Source: Mycolicibacterium fluoranthenivorans
GTDB taxonomy: Bacteria; Actinomycetota; Actinomycetes; Mycobacteriales; Mycobacteriaceae
Assembly: GCF_011758805.1 (NCBI RefSeq)
Contig: NZ_JAANOW010000001.1
Location: 2,108,001 to 2,172,000, forward strand
Direction: 5' to 3'
Length of the DNA: 64,000 nucleotides
Part shown: piece after piece, positions 50,232-59,317 of the stretch
Layout of the letters: every line of letters starts with the position of its first letter
How positions within the stretch are numbered: position 1 is the stretch's first letter
The notes under the pieces: model-generated
The model's database searches: none
Seen by the model: only the letters and a program-made list of their open reading frames with translations
What the model was told of the DNA's origin: nothing
Made by a program: the position numbers and the translations under genes

Positions 50232-51419
50232 ATGCCAGGTGTGCTGGATGGGATCCGGGTGCTCGACTACGGGCGCTTCATCGCCGCGCCCTGGTGCAGC
50301 GCGATCCTGGCCGATATGGGCGCCGAGGTGTTACGGGTGGAAAAGCGCGAAGGCGGCGAGGATCGCTGGGTCCAAGCCGTCACCGAGAGCGGGGAGGGCG
50401 GCACGTTCTTGCAATGCAACCGCAACAAGCGCTCCCTCACGCTGGATTCCACCACGGTCGAGGGAACGGAGATCACCCGCCGTCTGGTGGCGCGGGCCGA
50501 TATCGTCCTCGCCAATATGCCCGCCGCGGGGATGCGAGCCAATGGTCTGGATTACGAGACCTTGCGTGCAGTCAAACCCGACATCATCTTGGCCAGTGCC
50601 ACCGCCTACGGCGAGGGTGGGCCCTACAGCGACAGGATCGGATTCGACGGGGCCGGGCAGGTGATGTCCGGCGCGGTGTACCGACAGGGCCTGCCCGACA
50701 TGCCGATTCGCACGGTGGTGCCATATGCCGACTTCGGCACTGCGCTGACGCTGGCGATCGGGGTGATGATGGCGCTGTATCACCGCGACCGCACCGGGGT
50801 GGGCCAACATGTGGAGGGCGCGCTGCTGCCGACCGCCCTGATGCTGTCGAACGCCTTCCTGATCGAGCGTGAACTGTTGCAGGTGGACAAACCCCGGATG
50901 GGTAACCAGGGAGCCTCGGTCGCCCCCTGTGACCTGTACAAGACCGCCGATGAGCAATGGGTGCTGCTGCAGGTCGCCGGCCAACCCATGTTCAAACGCT
51001 GGTGCCGGTTGGTCGATCGCCCGGAGCTCTTCACCGATCCCCGCTTCGCCGACGACGACTCCCGCTGGCAGCACGGCGACGTGCTCAACGGCATCATGGC
51101 CGACTGGTGCGCGGACAAGACGAAGGCCGAGGTGCTCGGGCTGTTGGAGAAGGCGAAAATGCCTGCCGCGCCGCTCTATTCTCCCCAAGAGGTGCTCGAC
51201 GATCCGCACATCCGGGCGATGGGATATCTGCAGCGCGTGCCATTCCCGGGGGCCTCCCGTGAGGTGCCGATCATCGAGACCCCGTTCCGGATGTCGGCCA
51301 CCCCCGGCACCATCCGGCGCCGCGCGCCACTGCTCGGTGAGCACACCGATGAGGTGCTCGGTGAGATCGGCTACGGCGCTGCGGAAATCGATCGGCTGCG
51401 GGCCGGCGGCATCGTCTAG
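50232..51419 (+). CDS. Family III CoA transferase (CaiB/BaiF)
   Basis: A 395-aa class III CoA transferase. It begins LDGIRVLDYGRFIAAPWCSAILADMGAEVLRVEK. The catalytic Asp lies in RIGFDGAGQVMSG, and MMALYHRDRTGVGQHVEGALL and the ending PLLGEHTDEVLGEIGY are typical. Moves CoA from one acyl-CoA to a free carboxylic acid through a mixed anhydride on Asp. Stands alone on this strand, convergent with the ligase operon. It probably activates the acid degraded by the surrounding genes. Confidence 0.92.
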   Translation: MPGVLDGIRVLDYGRFIAAPWCSAILADMGAEVLRVEKREGGEDRWVQAVTESGEGGTFLQCNRNKRSLTLDSTTVEGTEITRRLVARADIVLANMPAAGMRANGLDYETLRAVKPDIILASATAYGEGGPYSDRIGFDGAGQVMSGAVYRQGLPDMPIRTVVPYADFGTALTLAIGVMMALYHRDRTGVGQHVEGALLPTALMLSNAFLIERELLQVDKPRMGNQGASVAPCDLYKTADEQWVLLQVAGQPMFKRWCRLVDRPELFTDPRFADDDSRWQHGDVLNGIMADWCADKTKAEVLGLLEKAKMPAAPLYSPQEVLDDPHIRAMGYLQRVPFPGASREVPIIETPFRMSATPGTIRRRAPLLGEHTDEVLGEIGYGAAEIDRLRAGGIV

Positions 51420-51426
51420 GACCGGG

Positions 51427-51708
51427 TCACCGGTCGGCTTCGGTGAACCGGATGACGCCACGAAGATTCCTGCCTTCGAGCATGTCGAACGAACCGTCGG
51501 ACACCGGGGGCCCGGATAGCAGCCCCATGCCGAGGTCACACAGGTTGCGTACGCCGGACTGGCAGGCCGGGCAGGTCCCGCAGGAGGGGATGACGGACAT
51601 CGCCACGTGGTCACCGACCACCAGATCGTCCACCCCCGGTCCGATCTCGATCGGCTCCACCGACCACGACGTGTGGAAGTCCCATACCAGGGCGCCTTTT
51701 GTCTTCAC
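51427..51708 (-). pseudogene. Internally deleted zinc alcohol dehydrogenase remnant, 93 aa in frame
   Basis: The reading frame joins three separate blocks of a normal (about 370-aa) NDMA/Zn-dependent alcohol dehydrogenase: the N-terminus (MKTKGALVWDFHTSWSVEPI), the structural-zinc lobe (VGDHVAMSVIPSCGTCPACQ through the fourth Cys in NLCDLG), and a tail like the family C-terminus (MLEGRNLRGVIRF). The catalytic-zinc Cys and His and the whole Rossmann domain are missing. The GTG start overlaps the ligase stop (GTGA), so it is still coupled to the operon. It is most likely a decayed gene, though the preserved frame is striking. Confidence 0.75.
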
Positions 51709-53159
51709 GGTTCCTGGCTTTTGCTCAGCAGCGCGCGCAGGCCCGTGACGTCCACCTTGCCGGTGGCGCCGCGGGGTAGGTCGTCCTCATCGGTCAGCAC
51801 CAGCCAGACTGTCGGAATCTTGAAGTGGCTGAGCATGTCCCGCGCCGCGGAGCGCAGGTGCTCGACGGTGCGGTCGGTCACCACCGCGGCGCCGACACGG
51901 CCGCGCACCTCGGTGACGTGGGCGGCGCGTACGCCGTCGATGCCCCGCAGCGCCCGCACCACCTCGCTGGGGTACACCGTCGCCCCGCTGACCTTGAACA
52001 TGTCATCGCAGCGGCCGTGGTGGAAGAGGAACCCGTCTGCGTCGAGATGCCCGAGATCGCCGGTGGGGTAGAAGCCCTCCGGGGTGAAGGTGTCCTCCCG
52101 GCTGCGCCGGCAGATGCCGCGCAGTACATGCGGCCCGCGAATCTGGATCTGCCCGACTGTTCCGACGGGCGCGGGGGCGCCGGTGTCCAGGTCGGTGATG
52201 CGGACGTCCATGCCCGTGAACGGTTTCCCGCAACTGCCCCACGCCGATTCCGGCATATCCGTGTCGGCCGGGTATCCGCAGTACGGGCCGAAGGACTCGG
52301 TCATCCCGAACAGCGACGCCCGCGCGCCCGGCCGCGACCGCAGGTCCGGTGTCAGCAGTGCCTCCAGGCTGCCGGGCAGCAAGGTGGGCAGTGGACCGGT
52401 GTGCCTGGCCAGTGCTTCGGCCTGATCGGGCCAGCCGCGGAACAGGGTGACCCGCTCACGCTGCAGCAGCGCCAGGGTGCTCTGCGGAGTCGGCAGCGCC
52501 TCGGTCACCAGCGTCGCACCGGCGAGCAGCACGGACAGGATCCCGGCCCCGAACCCACCCACCCAGAAGAACGGCATGGGCAGATACAGCCGGGTGTCTG
52601 CGGTCACGCATCGCGCCGCGAGACCGGAGCGCACGGCGGCCAGGGCGTTGCCGTGCGAGTGCAGCACCCCTTTGGGGGCGCCGCTGCTGCCCGAGGTGAA
52701 CATGATGGCCAGTGGATCGGCAGGCCGTACCTGCGGTAGCGGGCCGGTACCGTTGAGGGTCAACGCATCCCGCACACCCCAGATGCGACGCAGCGCGGGG
52801 AGCGTCTCCTGCCGAATCGGGTAGCGACGGCCCCGGAACTCCTCGACGGCGATCAGGTGTTCGACGGCGGCCATCCGCAGCTGGGCGTGCAGTTCGTCCG
52901 GCGTCAGCAGGGTACTGAGAGGCACGAGCACTGCACCGAGCCGGGCTACTGCCAGCGCCAGCAGCACCCAGTCCGTGCCATTGGGCATGAGCAGGCCCAC
53001 CCGGGTTCCCTTGGTGATGCCGGTGCCGACCAGACCGGCGGCCACCGTCGCCGTGCCGGAGTCGAGTTCGGCGTAGGTCAGGGCCGTGGCGGTGTCGACG
53101 ACCATGGCCTTGTCGAGTCCGGCCCGGGTCCGCAGGACGGTGCCGATGGTGTCAGACAT
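51705..53159 (-). CDS. Acyl-CoA synthetase / AMP-ligase (FadD-like)
   Basis: A 484-aa adenylating enzyme with P-loop IMFTSGSSGAPKGVLHSH, FFWVGGFGAG, SLFGMTESFGPY, YPTGDLGHLDADG and catalytic Lys in GATGKVDV. I use the ATG giving MSDTIGTVL; it overlaps the stop of the upstream ligase by 8 bases. Activates a carboxylic acid with ATP and CoA. Third of three consecutive ligase genes read leftward; the mini alcohol dehydrogenase follows it. Confidence 0.88.
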   Translation of the reverse strand: MSDTIGTVLRTRAGLDKAMVVDTATALTYAELDSGTATVAAGLVGTGITKGTRVGLLMPNGTDWVLLALAVARLGAVLVPLSTLLTPDELHAQLRMAAVEHLIAVEEFRGRRYPIRQETLPALRRIWGVRDALTLNGTGPLPQVRPADPLAIMFTSGSSGAPKGVLHSHGNALAAVRSGLAARCVTADTRLYLPMPFFWVGGFGAGILSVLLAGATLVTEALPTPQSTLALLQRERVTLFRGWPDQAEALARHTGPLPTLLPGSLEALLTPDLRSRPGARASLFGMTESFGPYCGYPADTDMPESAWGSCGKPFTGMDVRITDLDTGAPAPVGTVGQIQIRGPHVLRGICRRSREDTFTPEGFYPTGDLGHLDADGFLFHHGRCDDMFKVSGATVYPSEVVRALRGIDGVRAAHVTEVRGRVGAAVVTDRTVEHLRSAARDMLSHFKIPTVWLVLTDEDDLPRGATGKVDVTGLRALLSKSQEP

Positions 53160-54648
53160 CGGTGAACAACTTCCGCAGGCCGCCGAGATCGACCTTGCCG
53201 CTGGCGAGCATCGGGACCCGCGATGCCCGGCAGGTGGTGACCACCCGCGGGATCTTGAACGCCGACAACGTGTCCCGTAGCGCGGTGCGGATCGCGCCGG
53301 CATCGACGTCGCCGTCGGTGACGATCACCGCGGCAACCACCTCCCCGCGTTCGCGGTCGGGCAGGCCCAGCACATGCGCCGTCAACCCCAGTGCGGCCAA
53401 GGCCTTTTCCACCTCGGATGGTGTCACATTGGCGCCTGCGGTCTTGATCATCGAGCCCGCCCGGCCCTGGAAGTAGACGTAGCCGTCGTCGTCGATCCGC
53501 ACGATGTCGCCCGTGTGGAACCAGCCGTCGGCGTCGAAGCAGTCCTCGCGCGAGTGCCCGTGATAGTGCTGCATCAGGAAGGGGCCCCGGATGCACAGTT
53601 CGCCACTGCCGAGCACCCTGGTCTCGAAACCGGGGGCGGGCCGTCCGTAGGAGCCGCGCCGGTGCGGGGGTTGATCGGTCTCGTCACCGTCGAGCAGCAG
53701 CACGCTTCCCGCCTCGGTCATGCCCAGCATGTTGTGGCGCAGTTCCGGATCGGCGGGCTGGACGTCGGACGCCATGATGGGGTAGAGATTGCCCCGCCGC
53801 GCGGTGAACCGGCGGGTGGGATAGCTCGGATGCCGGGTCAGGTGGGTGACACCGGAGACGAATCCGTTGGTCACGGTGGGCGCTTCGGCGTCGAGGAGGT
53901 CCAGGGTGGCGGCCGCGTCGGCAGTGTTGGAGCAGATCAGGGTGGCGCCCGCGGTGATGGTGGCCAGCAGGCCGAAGGCGAATCCGCCGATCCAGAAGAA
54001 CGGCGAATTGCAGTACAACCGGTCCATGGCGGTCAGCCCGCGGATTGCGTTGAGATGGCGCTGCTGCGCCAGCAGTGCTCCATGGGTGTGGACCGCACCC
54101 CTGGGCGGCCCCGTCGATCCGGAGGTGTAGATGACGGCCAGCGGGTCACAGGGGTCGACATCGGCTTCCAGACCGGTCAGATCCGGCTCGTCGGCCGTGG
54201 GTGGCTCGAAGAGCACCTGCCGCAGACAGGGCGTCTGCACGCCGTCCAGCCGCTCGACGTAGTTGTGGCCGCGGAAAGAGCGCGCCGTCAACAGGATCGA
54301 CACATCGCTGTCGATCAGCTGCGTTCGCAGTTCGGCCGTGGTGAGAAACGTCGAGAACGGCACCACCACCGCGCCGATCCGGGCGGCCGCCAGCATGCCC
54401 ACCACGAAGTCCGCGCCGTTGGGGTACAGCAACCCGATGTGGGTACCTTTGCCGGCGCCCATGCCGACCAGTCCGCGTGCGACCGCTGCGGAGCGCCGAT
54501 CGGCCTCGACGTAGCCGAGTCGCTCATCGTCACAGACCAGCAGGGGGTGGTCCGCGCGTCGGCGGAGCAGTTCGACCAGCGAGCTAGGCACGATGCGGGG
54601 CGGGCGGAGCGACGGGATGTGTGCCTGCGAAATGCTCTCGGACGGCAC
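53152..54648 (-). CDS. Acyl-CoA synthetase / AMP-ligase (FadD-like)
   Basis: A 498-aa ligase with [18 protein letters not shown] (the usual P-loop Lys is Arg), FFWIGGFAFG, NMLGMTEAG, FHTGDIVRIDDDG and SGKVDLGGL. It is similar in style to the following ligase, which suggests tandem duplication. The GTG start overlaps the upstream ligase by about 65 bp. The Arg for Lys in the phosphate loop is tolerated in some family members but may lower activity. Confidence 0.87.
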   Translation of the reverse strand: MPSESISQAHIPSLRPPRIVPSSLVELLRRRADHPLLVCDDERLGYVEADRRSAAVARGLVGMGAGKGTHIGLLYPNGADFVVGMLAAARIGAVVVPFSTFLTTAELRTQLIDSDVSILLTARSFRGHNYVERLDGVQTPCLRQVLFEPPTADEPDLTGLEADVDPCDPLAVIYTSGSTGPPRGAVHTHGALLAQQRHLNAIRGLTAMDRLYCNSPFFWIGGFAFGLLATITAGATLICSNTADAAATLDLLDAEAPTVTNGFVSGVTHLTRHPSYPTRRFTARRGNLYPIMASDVQPADPELRHNMLGMTEAGSVLLLDGDETDQPPHRRGSYGRPAPGFETRVLGSGELCIRGPFLMQHYHGHSREDCFDADGWFHTGDIVRIDDDGYVYFQGRAGSMIKTAGANVTPSEVEKALAALGLTAHVLGLPDRERGEVVAAVIVTDGDVDAGAIRTALRDTLSAFKIPRVVTTCRASRVPMLASGKVDLGGLRKLFTDV

Positions 54649-56053
54649 CGAGATCGGCCTTGCCGGACGGGGTGCGGGGGATCACGTCGACGATGGCGAT
54701 ATCGGTGGGGATCTCGTAGCGGGCCAACCGGGTGGCGAGGAATTCGGACAGGTCCGCTGTGGTGGCCTGCCCGTGCAGTTCGACCATGGCCACGGGTGTC
54801 TCGCCGAGCCGTTCGTCGGGGCGCCCGATCACTGCGGCACCGCGCACCGCGGGATGGGCCTCCAGCGCGGTGCGGACATCGTCGGGCATCACCTTGAATC
54901 CGCCGCGGATGATGGCCTGATCGGCGCGACCGAGAATCCAGAGGAAGCCGTCGGCGTCGATACGCGCGAGGTCGGTGGTGCGCAGCCAGTCCGCGGTGTC
55001 CATCTGGGCGGGAATGACTTCCAGCAGACCCTGTTCGTCGGGTCCCACCGGCGTGCCGTCGTCGTCCACGACCCGCAGTCGAGCACCCGGGTTGGCCCGG
55101 CCCACGCTGCCCCGCTTGGCCGCCCAGTACTGCTGGTGGTCGGTCAGGGTCCAGCCGGCCACCCCGCCGCCGAACTCGGTGGCCGCGTACGACGTCAGCA
55201 CCGGGATGCCGAACTTCGCGGTGAACGCGTCGGCGTCGTCGGCCGACAGCGGAGCGGTCCCCGACGTGACGGCACGGACACCGGCCAGATCATCGCGGGT
55301 GAGATCGGAGTGCAGCACCATGCGCAGGGCCGCGGGTACCAGGGACACCGCGCGGGGCCGGTGCGCGCGTACCGCTTCGGCCCACCGGTCCAGTTCGAAC
55401 TTCGGCAGCAGCACGAACGGCCTGGCCTCGGCGATGCACAACAGGATCCGGAACACGCCGCCGACATGGACCAGCGGTGAGTTCACGATCGCCACGCCGG
55501 TGCGCAGTCGAGTCGGGGCGGGCAGGTTCTCGGGATCGCGGCCCATCACGCTGCGGGCCAGCATGGTGTAGGTCAGGTCGACGCGCTTCGGCGGTCCGGT
55601 GGTCCCGCTGGTGAGCATCCACACCGCGACGCCGGGGCGGCCGGGGTCCGCGGCGGGCGCACCGGTAACGGACGGCTGCGCGTCGAGACCGGCGAGGGTG
55701 ACCAGCATGGTGCCGTCGGTCGGGGTGGCCAGGTTGGCCAGATCATCGGCGAGCCCAACGATGACGGGCAGGGCGAGCGCGGCGATATCGGCACGGGTGC
55801 GTTCGTCACCGCGGGAGGGGTTGATCACCACAACGGTGCCGCCGGCCTCCAGGATGCCGAGCAGTGCCGCCACGTGCGCCGGTGTGTTGCGCAGCATCAC
55901 CCCGATCCGGCGCGCGCCGGTCAGTGCGCCGATCCGCCGTGCTGCCCTGCCGATCTGCCCCCAGCTGGCCCACTGACCGTCGTACTGGATGGCCCGGGCA
56001 GCGGAGTCGAGGTCGAGAACCTGACCGATGCGCCGGGAAAGAGGATGGGGCAT
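54584..56053 (-). CDS. Acyl-CoA synthetase / AMP-ligase (FadD-like)
   Basis: A 489-aa ligase, more distant from the two that follow. P-loop WMLTSGTTGPPKRVDLTY, a shortened adenine motif in TSYAATEFGGG, LRTTDLARIDADGFLW and catalytic Lys in TPSGKADLG. It starts at MPHPLSRRIG; this ATG shares one base with the stop of the upstream crotonase gene (TGATG). First of three ligases in one long leftward operon. Confidence 0.87.
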   Translation of the reverse strand: MPHPLSRRIGQVLDLDSAARAIQYDGQWASWGQIGRAARRIGALTGARRIGVMLRNTPAHVAALLGILEAGGTVVVINPSRGDERTRADIAALALPVIVGLADDLANLATPTDGTMLVTLAGLDAQPSVTGAPAADPGRPGVAVWMLTSGTTGPPKRVDLTYTMLARSVMGRDPENLPAPTRLRTGVAIVNSPLVHVGGVFRILLCIAEARPFVLLPKFELDRWAEAVRAHRPRAVSLVPAALRMVLHSDLTRDDLAGVRAVTSGTAPLSADDADAFTAKFGIPVLTSYAATEFGGGVAGWTLTDHQQYWAAKRGSVGRANPGARLRVVDDDGTPVGPDEQGLLEVIPAQMDTADWLRTTDLARIDADGFLWILGRADQAIIRGGFKVMPDDVRTALEAHPAVRGAAVIGRPDERLGETPVAMVELHGQATTADLSEFLATRLARYEIPTDIAIVDVIPRTPSGKADLGAVREHFAGTHPVAPPAPHRA

Positions 56054-56826
56054 CAGCGGATCCGCGGCGTCGTCTTGGCGACCGGGCGGGCGGCCAGTTC
56101 GTCCTTGGCGATCGGGTTGCCCAGCCGGGTGTAGATGAGACCCTGGTCCATCGCCGCGCGGTAGGGCTTGTCCAGTGACTCCCAGATGGCCTTCACGGTG
56201 CCCTGCGTCGCGGTTGGTGGTTTGGCGGCGATGGTGGCGGCGATGTCGTGGGCGCGGGCCCACAGGTCGGCGCGGGCTACCACCTCGGTGACCAGTCCGA
56301 TTCGCAGTGCGGTGTCGGCGCCGACCCGTTCGTCGTTGCCCATCAAGGCCATCCGCAACGTGTCACCCAGGCCGATGCGACGCATCAACCCGATCGGCTC
56401 CAGTGCCGACACCAGGCCGGCGCTCACATGCGAGTCGAAGAAGGTGGCCTCCTGCGAACAGATCACCACATCGGATTCGTTGACGAAGTACAGGGCACCG
56501 GCGGTGCAGATGCCCTGGACGGCGCACACCACCGGCTTCCACATCTTCTGCCATTTGGGGCTCAGCAGCTCACCGGGATCCTCGTGGTTCCAGACGATCT
56601 CGGGTTGCCCATAGGACGATTTGACGTCCAGGCCCGCGCTGAACGCGCGGTCGCCCGCGGCGCGCAACACGACGGCGTTGACGCCGTCGTCCTCCTTGAC
56701 GGTGTGCCAGGCGTCGCGCATCTCGTGGCACATCGCCCGGTTGAACGAGTTCATCGCCTCGGGGCGGTTCAGGGTGACGGTGGCGACCCGGGCCTCGTGA
56801 TCGAGATCGAGCAGGATGGTGTCCAT
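56053..56826 (-). CDS. Enoyl-CoA hydratase/isomerase-fold protein lacking both catalytic Glu
   Basis: A 257-aa crotonase-fold protein. It keeps the oxyanion loops (FSAGLDVKSSYG, GICTAGALYF). The two positions that hold Glu in hydratases are different (AGALYFVNESD and FFDSHVSAGL). It therefore may act as an isomerase, lyase, hydrolase or acid-binding enzyme rather than a hydratase. Its stop overlaps the next ligase start by one base, and a related gene lies 6 bp upstream. Confidence 0.85.
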   Translation of the reverse strand: MDTILLDLDHEARVATVTLNRPEAMNSFNRAMCHEMRDAWHTVKEDDGVNAVVLRAAGDRAFSAGLDVKSSYGQPEIVWNHEDPGELLSPKWQKMWKPVVCAVQGICTAGALYFVNESDVVICSQEATFFDSHVSAGLVSALEPIGLMRRIGLGDTLRMALMGNDERVGADTALRIGLVTEVVARADLWARAHDIAATIAAKPPTATQGTVKAIWESLDKPYRAAMDQGLIYTRLGNPIAKDELAARPVAKTTPRIR

Positions 56827-56832
56827 CGTCGA

Positions 56833-57648
56833 TTACCGCGCCTGCCAGTTGGGCTTGCGCTTCTCCACGAACGCCCGCGGTCCCTCCAGTGCGTCCTCGG
56901 TGCGGGTGACCCGTTCGCGGAACGTCTCGGCGAGGATCTCGCCCTCGTGCAGCGGCAGGTCCAGGGTCTTGTGGATGGCCAGCCGCGTTCCGCGGACCGC
57001 GAGCGGCGCATTGAGATTGAGCGTGTCGGCGATCTCGTGCGCGCGTTCCAGCAGGTGAGCGTGTTCGACGATCTCGGTGATGAGCCCTAGTTCGTAGGCG
57101 CGCTGCACCGTCATCCGCTCGTGCTTGCCCATCAGGGCCATCCGCAGGGCCACCGACCGGGGGAGTGCACGGGCCAGTCGCACCATCTCACGGGCCGCCA
57201 CCAGGCCGATGCTGACGTGCGGATCGAAGAACGTCGCGCGATCCGAGGCGATGATGATGTCTCCGGTGGTGACCCAGTCCAGGCCTGCGCCACAACAGAT
57301 TCCGTTGACCGCCACGATGACGGGTTTGGTCATGGTGCGAAACGGCGGGGTGCCCTCCTGCGGCGCCTCCCACTGCTCGTAGGTGGACAGGTAGGGCCGC
57401 TCGTTGACGACCTTGCCGTCACCGGGGATCTCCTTGACGTCGGCGCCGGTGCAGAACGCCCGTCCGGTGGCGGTGACGATCGTCAGCCAGATGTCGTCGT
57501 CGCTCTCGGCGGCATCGTAGGCCGACCGCAACTCCGTGATCATGTGCGGCGACAGCGCGTTGAGGGCGTCCGGGCGGTTGAGGGTGATGGTGGCCTTGTG
57601 GCCGTCCACCTCGTAGATGATCGTGTCGAACGAGAGTGTGGGTGACAA
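56833..57648 (-). CDS. Enoyl-CoA hydratase/isomerase-fold protein, FFDPHVS type
   Basis: A 271-aa crotonase-fold protein related to the following one. Oxyanion loops FCTGADVKEI and GICCGAGLDWV; the catalytic Glu positions read Leu and His (FFDPHVSIGLV). TTG start with AAAGGGA about 7 nt upstream. Two adjacent genes of this subtype suggest a duplicated, specialised reaction in the pathway. Confidence 0.84.
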   Translation of the reverse strand: MSPTLSFDTIIYEVDGHKATITLNRPDALNALSPHMITELRSAYDAAESDDDIWLTIVTATGRAFCTGADVKEIPGDGKVVNERPYLSTYEQWEAPQEGTPPFRTMTKPVIVAVNGICCGAGLDWVTTGDIIIASDRATFFDPHVSIGLVAAREMVRLARALPRSVALRMALMGKHERMTVQRAYELGLITEIVEHAHLLERAHEIADTLNLNAPLAVRGTRLAIHKTLDLPLHEGEILAETFRERVTRTEDALEGPRAFVEKRKPNWQAR

Positions 57649-57678
57649 GTCGTTCCCTTTCAGGGGCTTTCTGGGCTT

Positions 57679-58461
57679 TCAGAGGCCTTTGTAGGCGGGG
57701 TCGCGGCGTTCCCGGAAGGCAGCCAGGCCTTCCTTGAAATCGGCGGTACGGCAGGACAGCTCGAGGTTGGACAGTTCCTGGTTCATGGACTGCGACAGGG
57801 TCGCGGACTGGCCGTAGGCGATGGCCTGCTTGGCCAGCCCGATCGCCACGGTGGGGCCGGCGGCCAGCCGGGCGACCAACTCGTCGGCGGCCGCGGTCAG
57901 TTCGTCGGCGGGGACCGCGGCGTGGATCAGCCCCCAGTCGGCGGCGTCGGCGCCGGTGACCTTCTCACCGAGCAGCAGCATGCGTTTGGCGCGGGCGACA
58001 CCGGCCAGTCGCGGCAGTAGCCAGGTCGCGCCGGAGTCGGGGCTGAACCCGCGCTGGACGAACGGCTCCCACAGGGTGGCCGCGGTGTCGGCGAGGGTGA
58101 AGTCGGCGGCCAGCGCCAGATTGCAGCCCAGTCCGACGGCCCAGCCGCGTACCGCGCACACCACCGGCAGCTGGATGGTCGCGATCAGTTCGACGAGCCG
58201 GTTGGCGGTATGGGGGATTCGGCGCACCAGGTCGCCGGTGCGGGGCCGTTTGCCGTCGGTGTTGGTGGCCACCCAGTCGGCACCGGCGCAGAAGTGGTCG
58301 CCGGCGCCGGTGAGCGCGATGGCGCGCAGCGCGTCGTCATGGGCGGCGGCGCCCAGAAGCCTGACCAGATCGTCGATCATGCTGTGGCTCAGTGAGTTAC
58401 GCCGGTCGGGGCGGTCGAGTGTGATCCGCAGGACCGCGTTGTCGACAGAGGTGGTGAGCAC
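57679..58461 (-). CDS. Enoyl-CoA hydratase/isomerase-fold protein
   Basis: A 260-aa crotonase-fold protein with FCAGADWVATN and GWAVGLGCNLALAADF; the first Glu position is Asn and the second region reads LWEPFVQRGFSPDSG. It is first in the leftward operon that continues through two more crotonases, three ligases and the mini alcohol dehydrogenase. GTG start. The promoter lies in the 110-bp gap shared with the divergent GntR gene. Confidence 0.86.
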   Translation of the reverse strand: MLTTSVDNAVLRITLDRPDRRNSLSHSMIDDLVRLLGAAAHDDALRAIALTGAGDHFCAGADWVATNTDGKRPRTGDLVRRIPHTANRLVELIATIQLPVVCAVRGWAVGLGCNLALAADFTLADTAATLWEPFVQRGFSPDSGATWLLPRLAGVARAKRMLLLGEKVTGADAADWGLIHAAVPADELTAAADELVARLAAGPTVAIGLAKQAIAYGQSATLSQSMNQELSNLELSCRTADFKEGLAAFRERRDPAYKGL

Positions 58462-58485
58462 CTGGGGTCCGGCCTTTCAAGGTAT

Positions 58486-58522
58486 ATACAGTTGACCATA
58501 CAGTAGGTCATCCGGTTACTAT
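58486..58522. promoter_or_regulatory. Divergent promoter with repeated half-sites
   Basis: Direct repeats ATACAGT at 58486-58492 and 58498-58504, and an inverted repeat TGACC (58493-58497) / GGTCA (58506-58510). TTGACC and TACTAT (58517-58522) could form a rightward promoter with a long 19-bp spacer. It lies between the crotonase operon and the GntR gene, so GntR is the likely binder. Confidence 0.45.
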
Positions 58523-58570
58523 CCTGTACAAGTTAGCAAGGAAAGCCTCCAAGGGGAACAGGAGAGTTCG

Positions 58571-59317
58571 GTGCCACGCATCCGCCAGCCGAGGGTCGCC
58601 GAGATCGTCGCGGCCAAGTTGCGCGATGACATCCTGTCCGGGCGGCTGCGTGAGGGCGACATCCTGCCGACTCAGGAGAGCCTGTTCGCCGAGTTCGGGG
58701 TCAGCCCGCCCGCCCTTCGGGAGGCCGTCCACCTGCTGGAGACCGACGGCCTGATCACGGTGCGCCGCGGCAACATGGGCGGCGCGGTGGTTCGGTTGCC
58801 GTCCCCGGAGCGCACCGCCCAGATGATCAGCATGGTGCTGCAGACCCGCGCGGCCACCCCGGCCGACGTCAGTGGCGCGCTGCTGCATCTGGAGCCGATC
58901 TGCGCGGGGATGTGCGCCGCCCGCCCGGACCGCGGCATCGAGGTGGTGCCATACCTACAGGACGAGATCGCACTGCAGACTGCGCAATTCGGTGACCCGG
59001 CCCAGTATGTGCCCAATGCCCGCCGATTCCACGAGGTGCTGGTGGCGCGCTGCGGCAATGAGCCGATGATCCTGCTCATCGGGTCCCTGGAACTCATCTG
59101 GTCCACCCATGAATCGCAGGTATGGGGTGACGATGTGCACGAGGGCACCATGCGAGCCGCCCTGCGTGACCATCAGCGTCTGCTCGACGCCATCGCCGAT
59201 GGCAACGTGGCCAGGGCCACCAAACTCGCCGCCGACCATCTCGCGGCGGCTCGGCGCTCCACGCTCGCCGCCGGAACCGACAAAACCATTGAAGCGAGGC
59301 TGATTTCGCATGACTGA
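58571..59317 (+). CDS. GntR-family regulator, FadR/FCD type
   Basis: A 248-aa regulator. The N-terminal winged HTH (VAEIVAAKLRDDILSGRLREGDILPTQ, VSPPALREAVHLLETDGLITVRRG) is followed by a helical FCD effector domain with His residues (RRFHEVLVARC, DHQRLL, ADHLAAAR). GTG start with GGAGAG upstream. Divergent from the leftward crotonase-ligase operon. It overlaps the next crotonase by 8 bp, so it probably controls both. Confidence 0.88.
   Translation: MPRIRQPRVAEIVAAKLRDDILSGRLREGDILPTQESLFAEFGVSPPALREAVHLLETDGLITVRRGNMGGAVVRLPSPERTAQMISMVLQTRAATPADVSGALLHLEPICAGMCAARPDRGIEVVPYLQDEIALQTAQFGDPAQYVPNARRFHEVLVARCGNEPMILLIGSLELIWSTHESQVWGDDVHEGTMRAALRDHQRLLDAIADGNVARATKLAADHLAAARRSTLAAGTDKTIEARLISHD

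Noticed and set aside
53374..54897. 507-codon plus-strand frame across the ligases
   Set aside because: Antisense shadow; no motif, no ribosome binding site, and both ligases are well supported.
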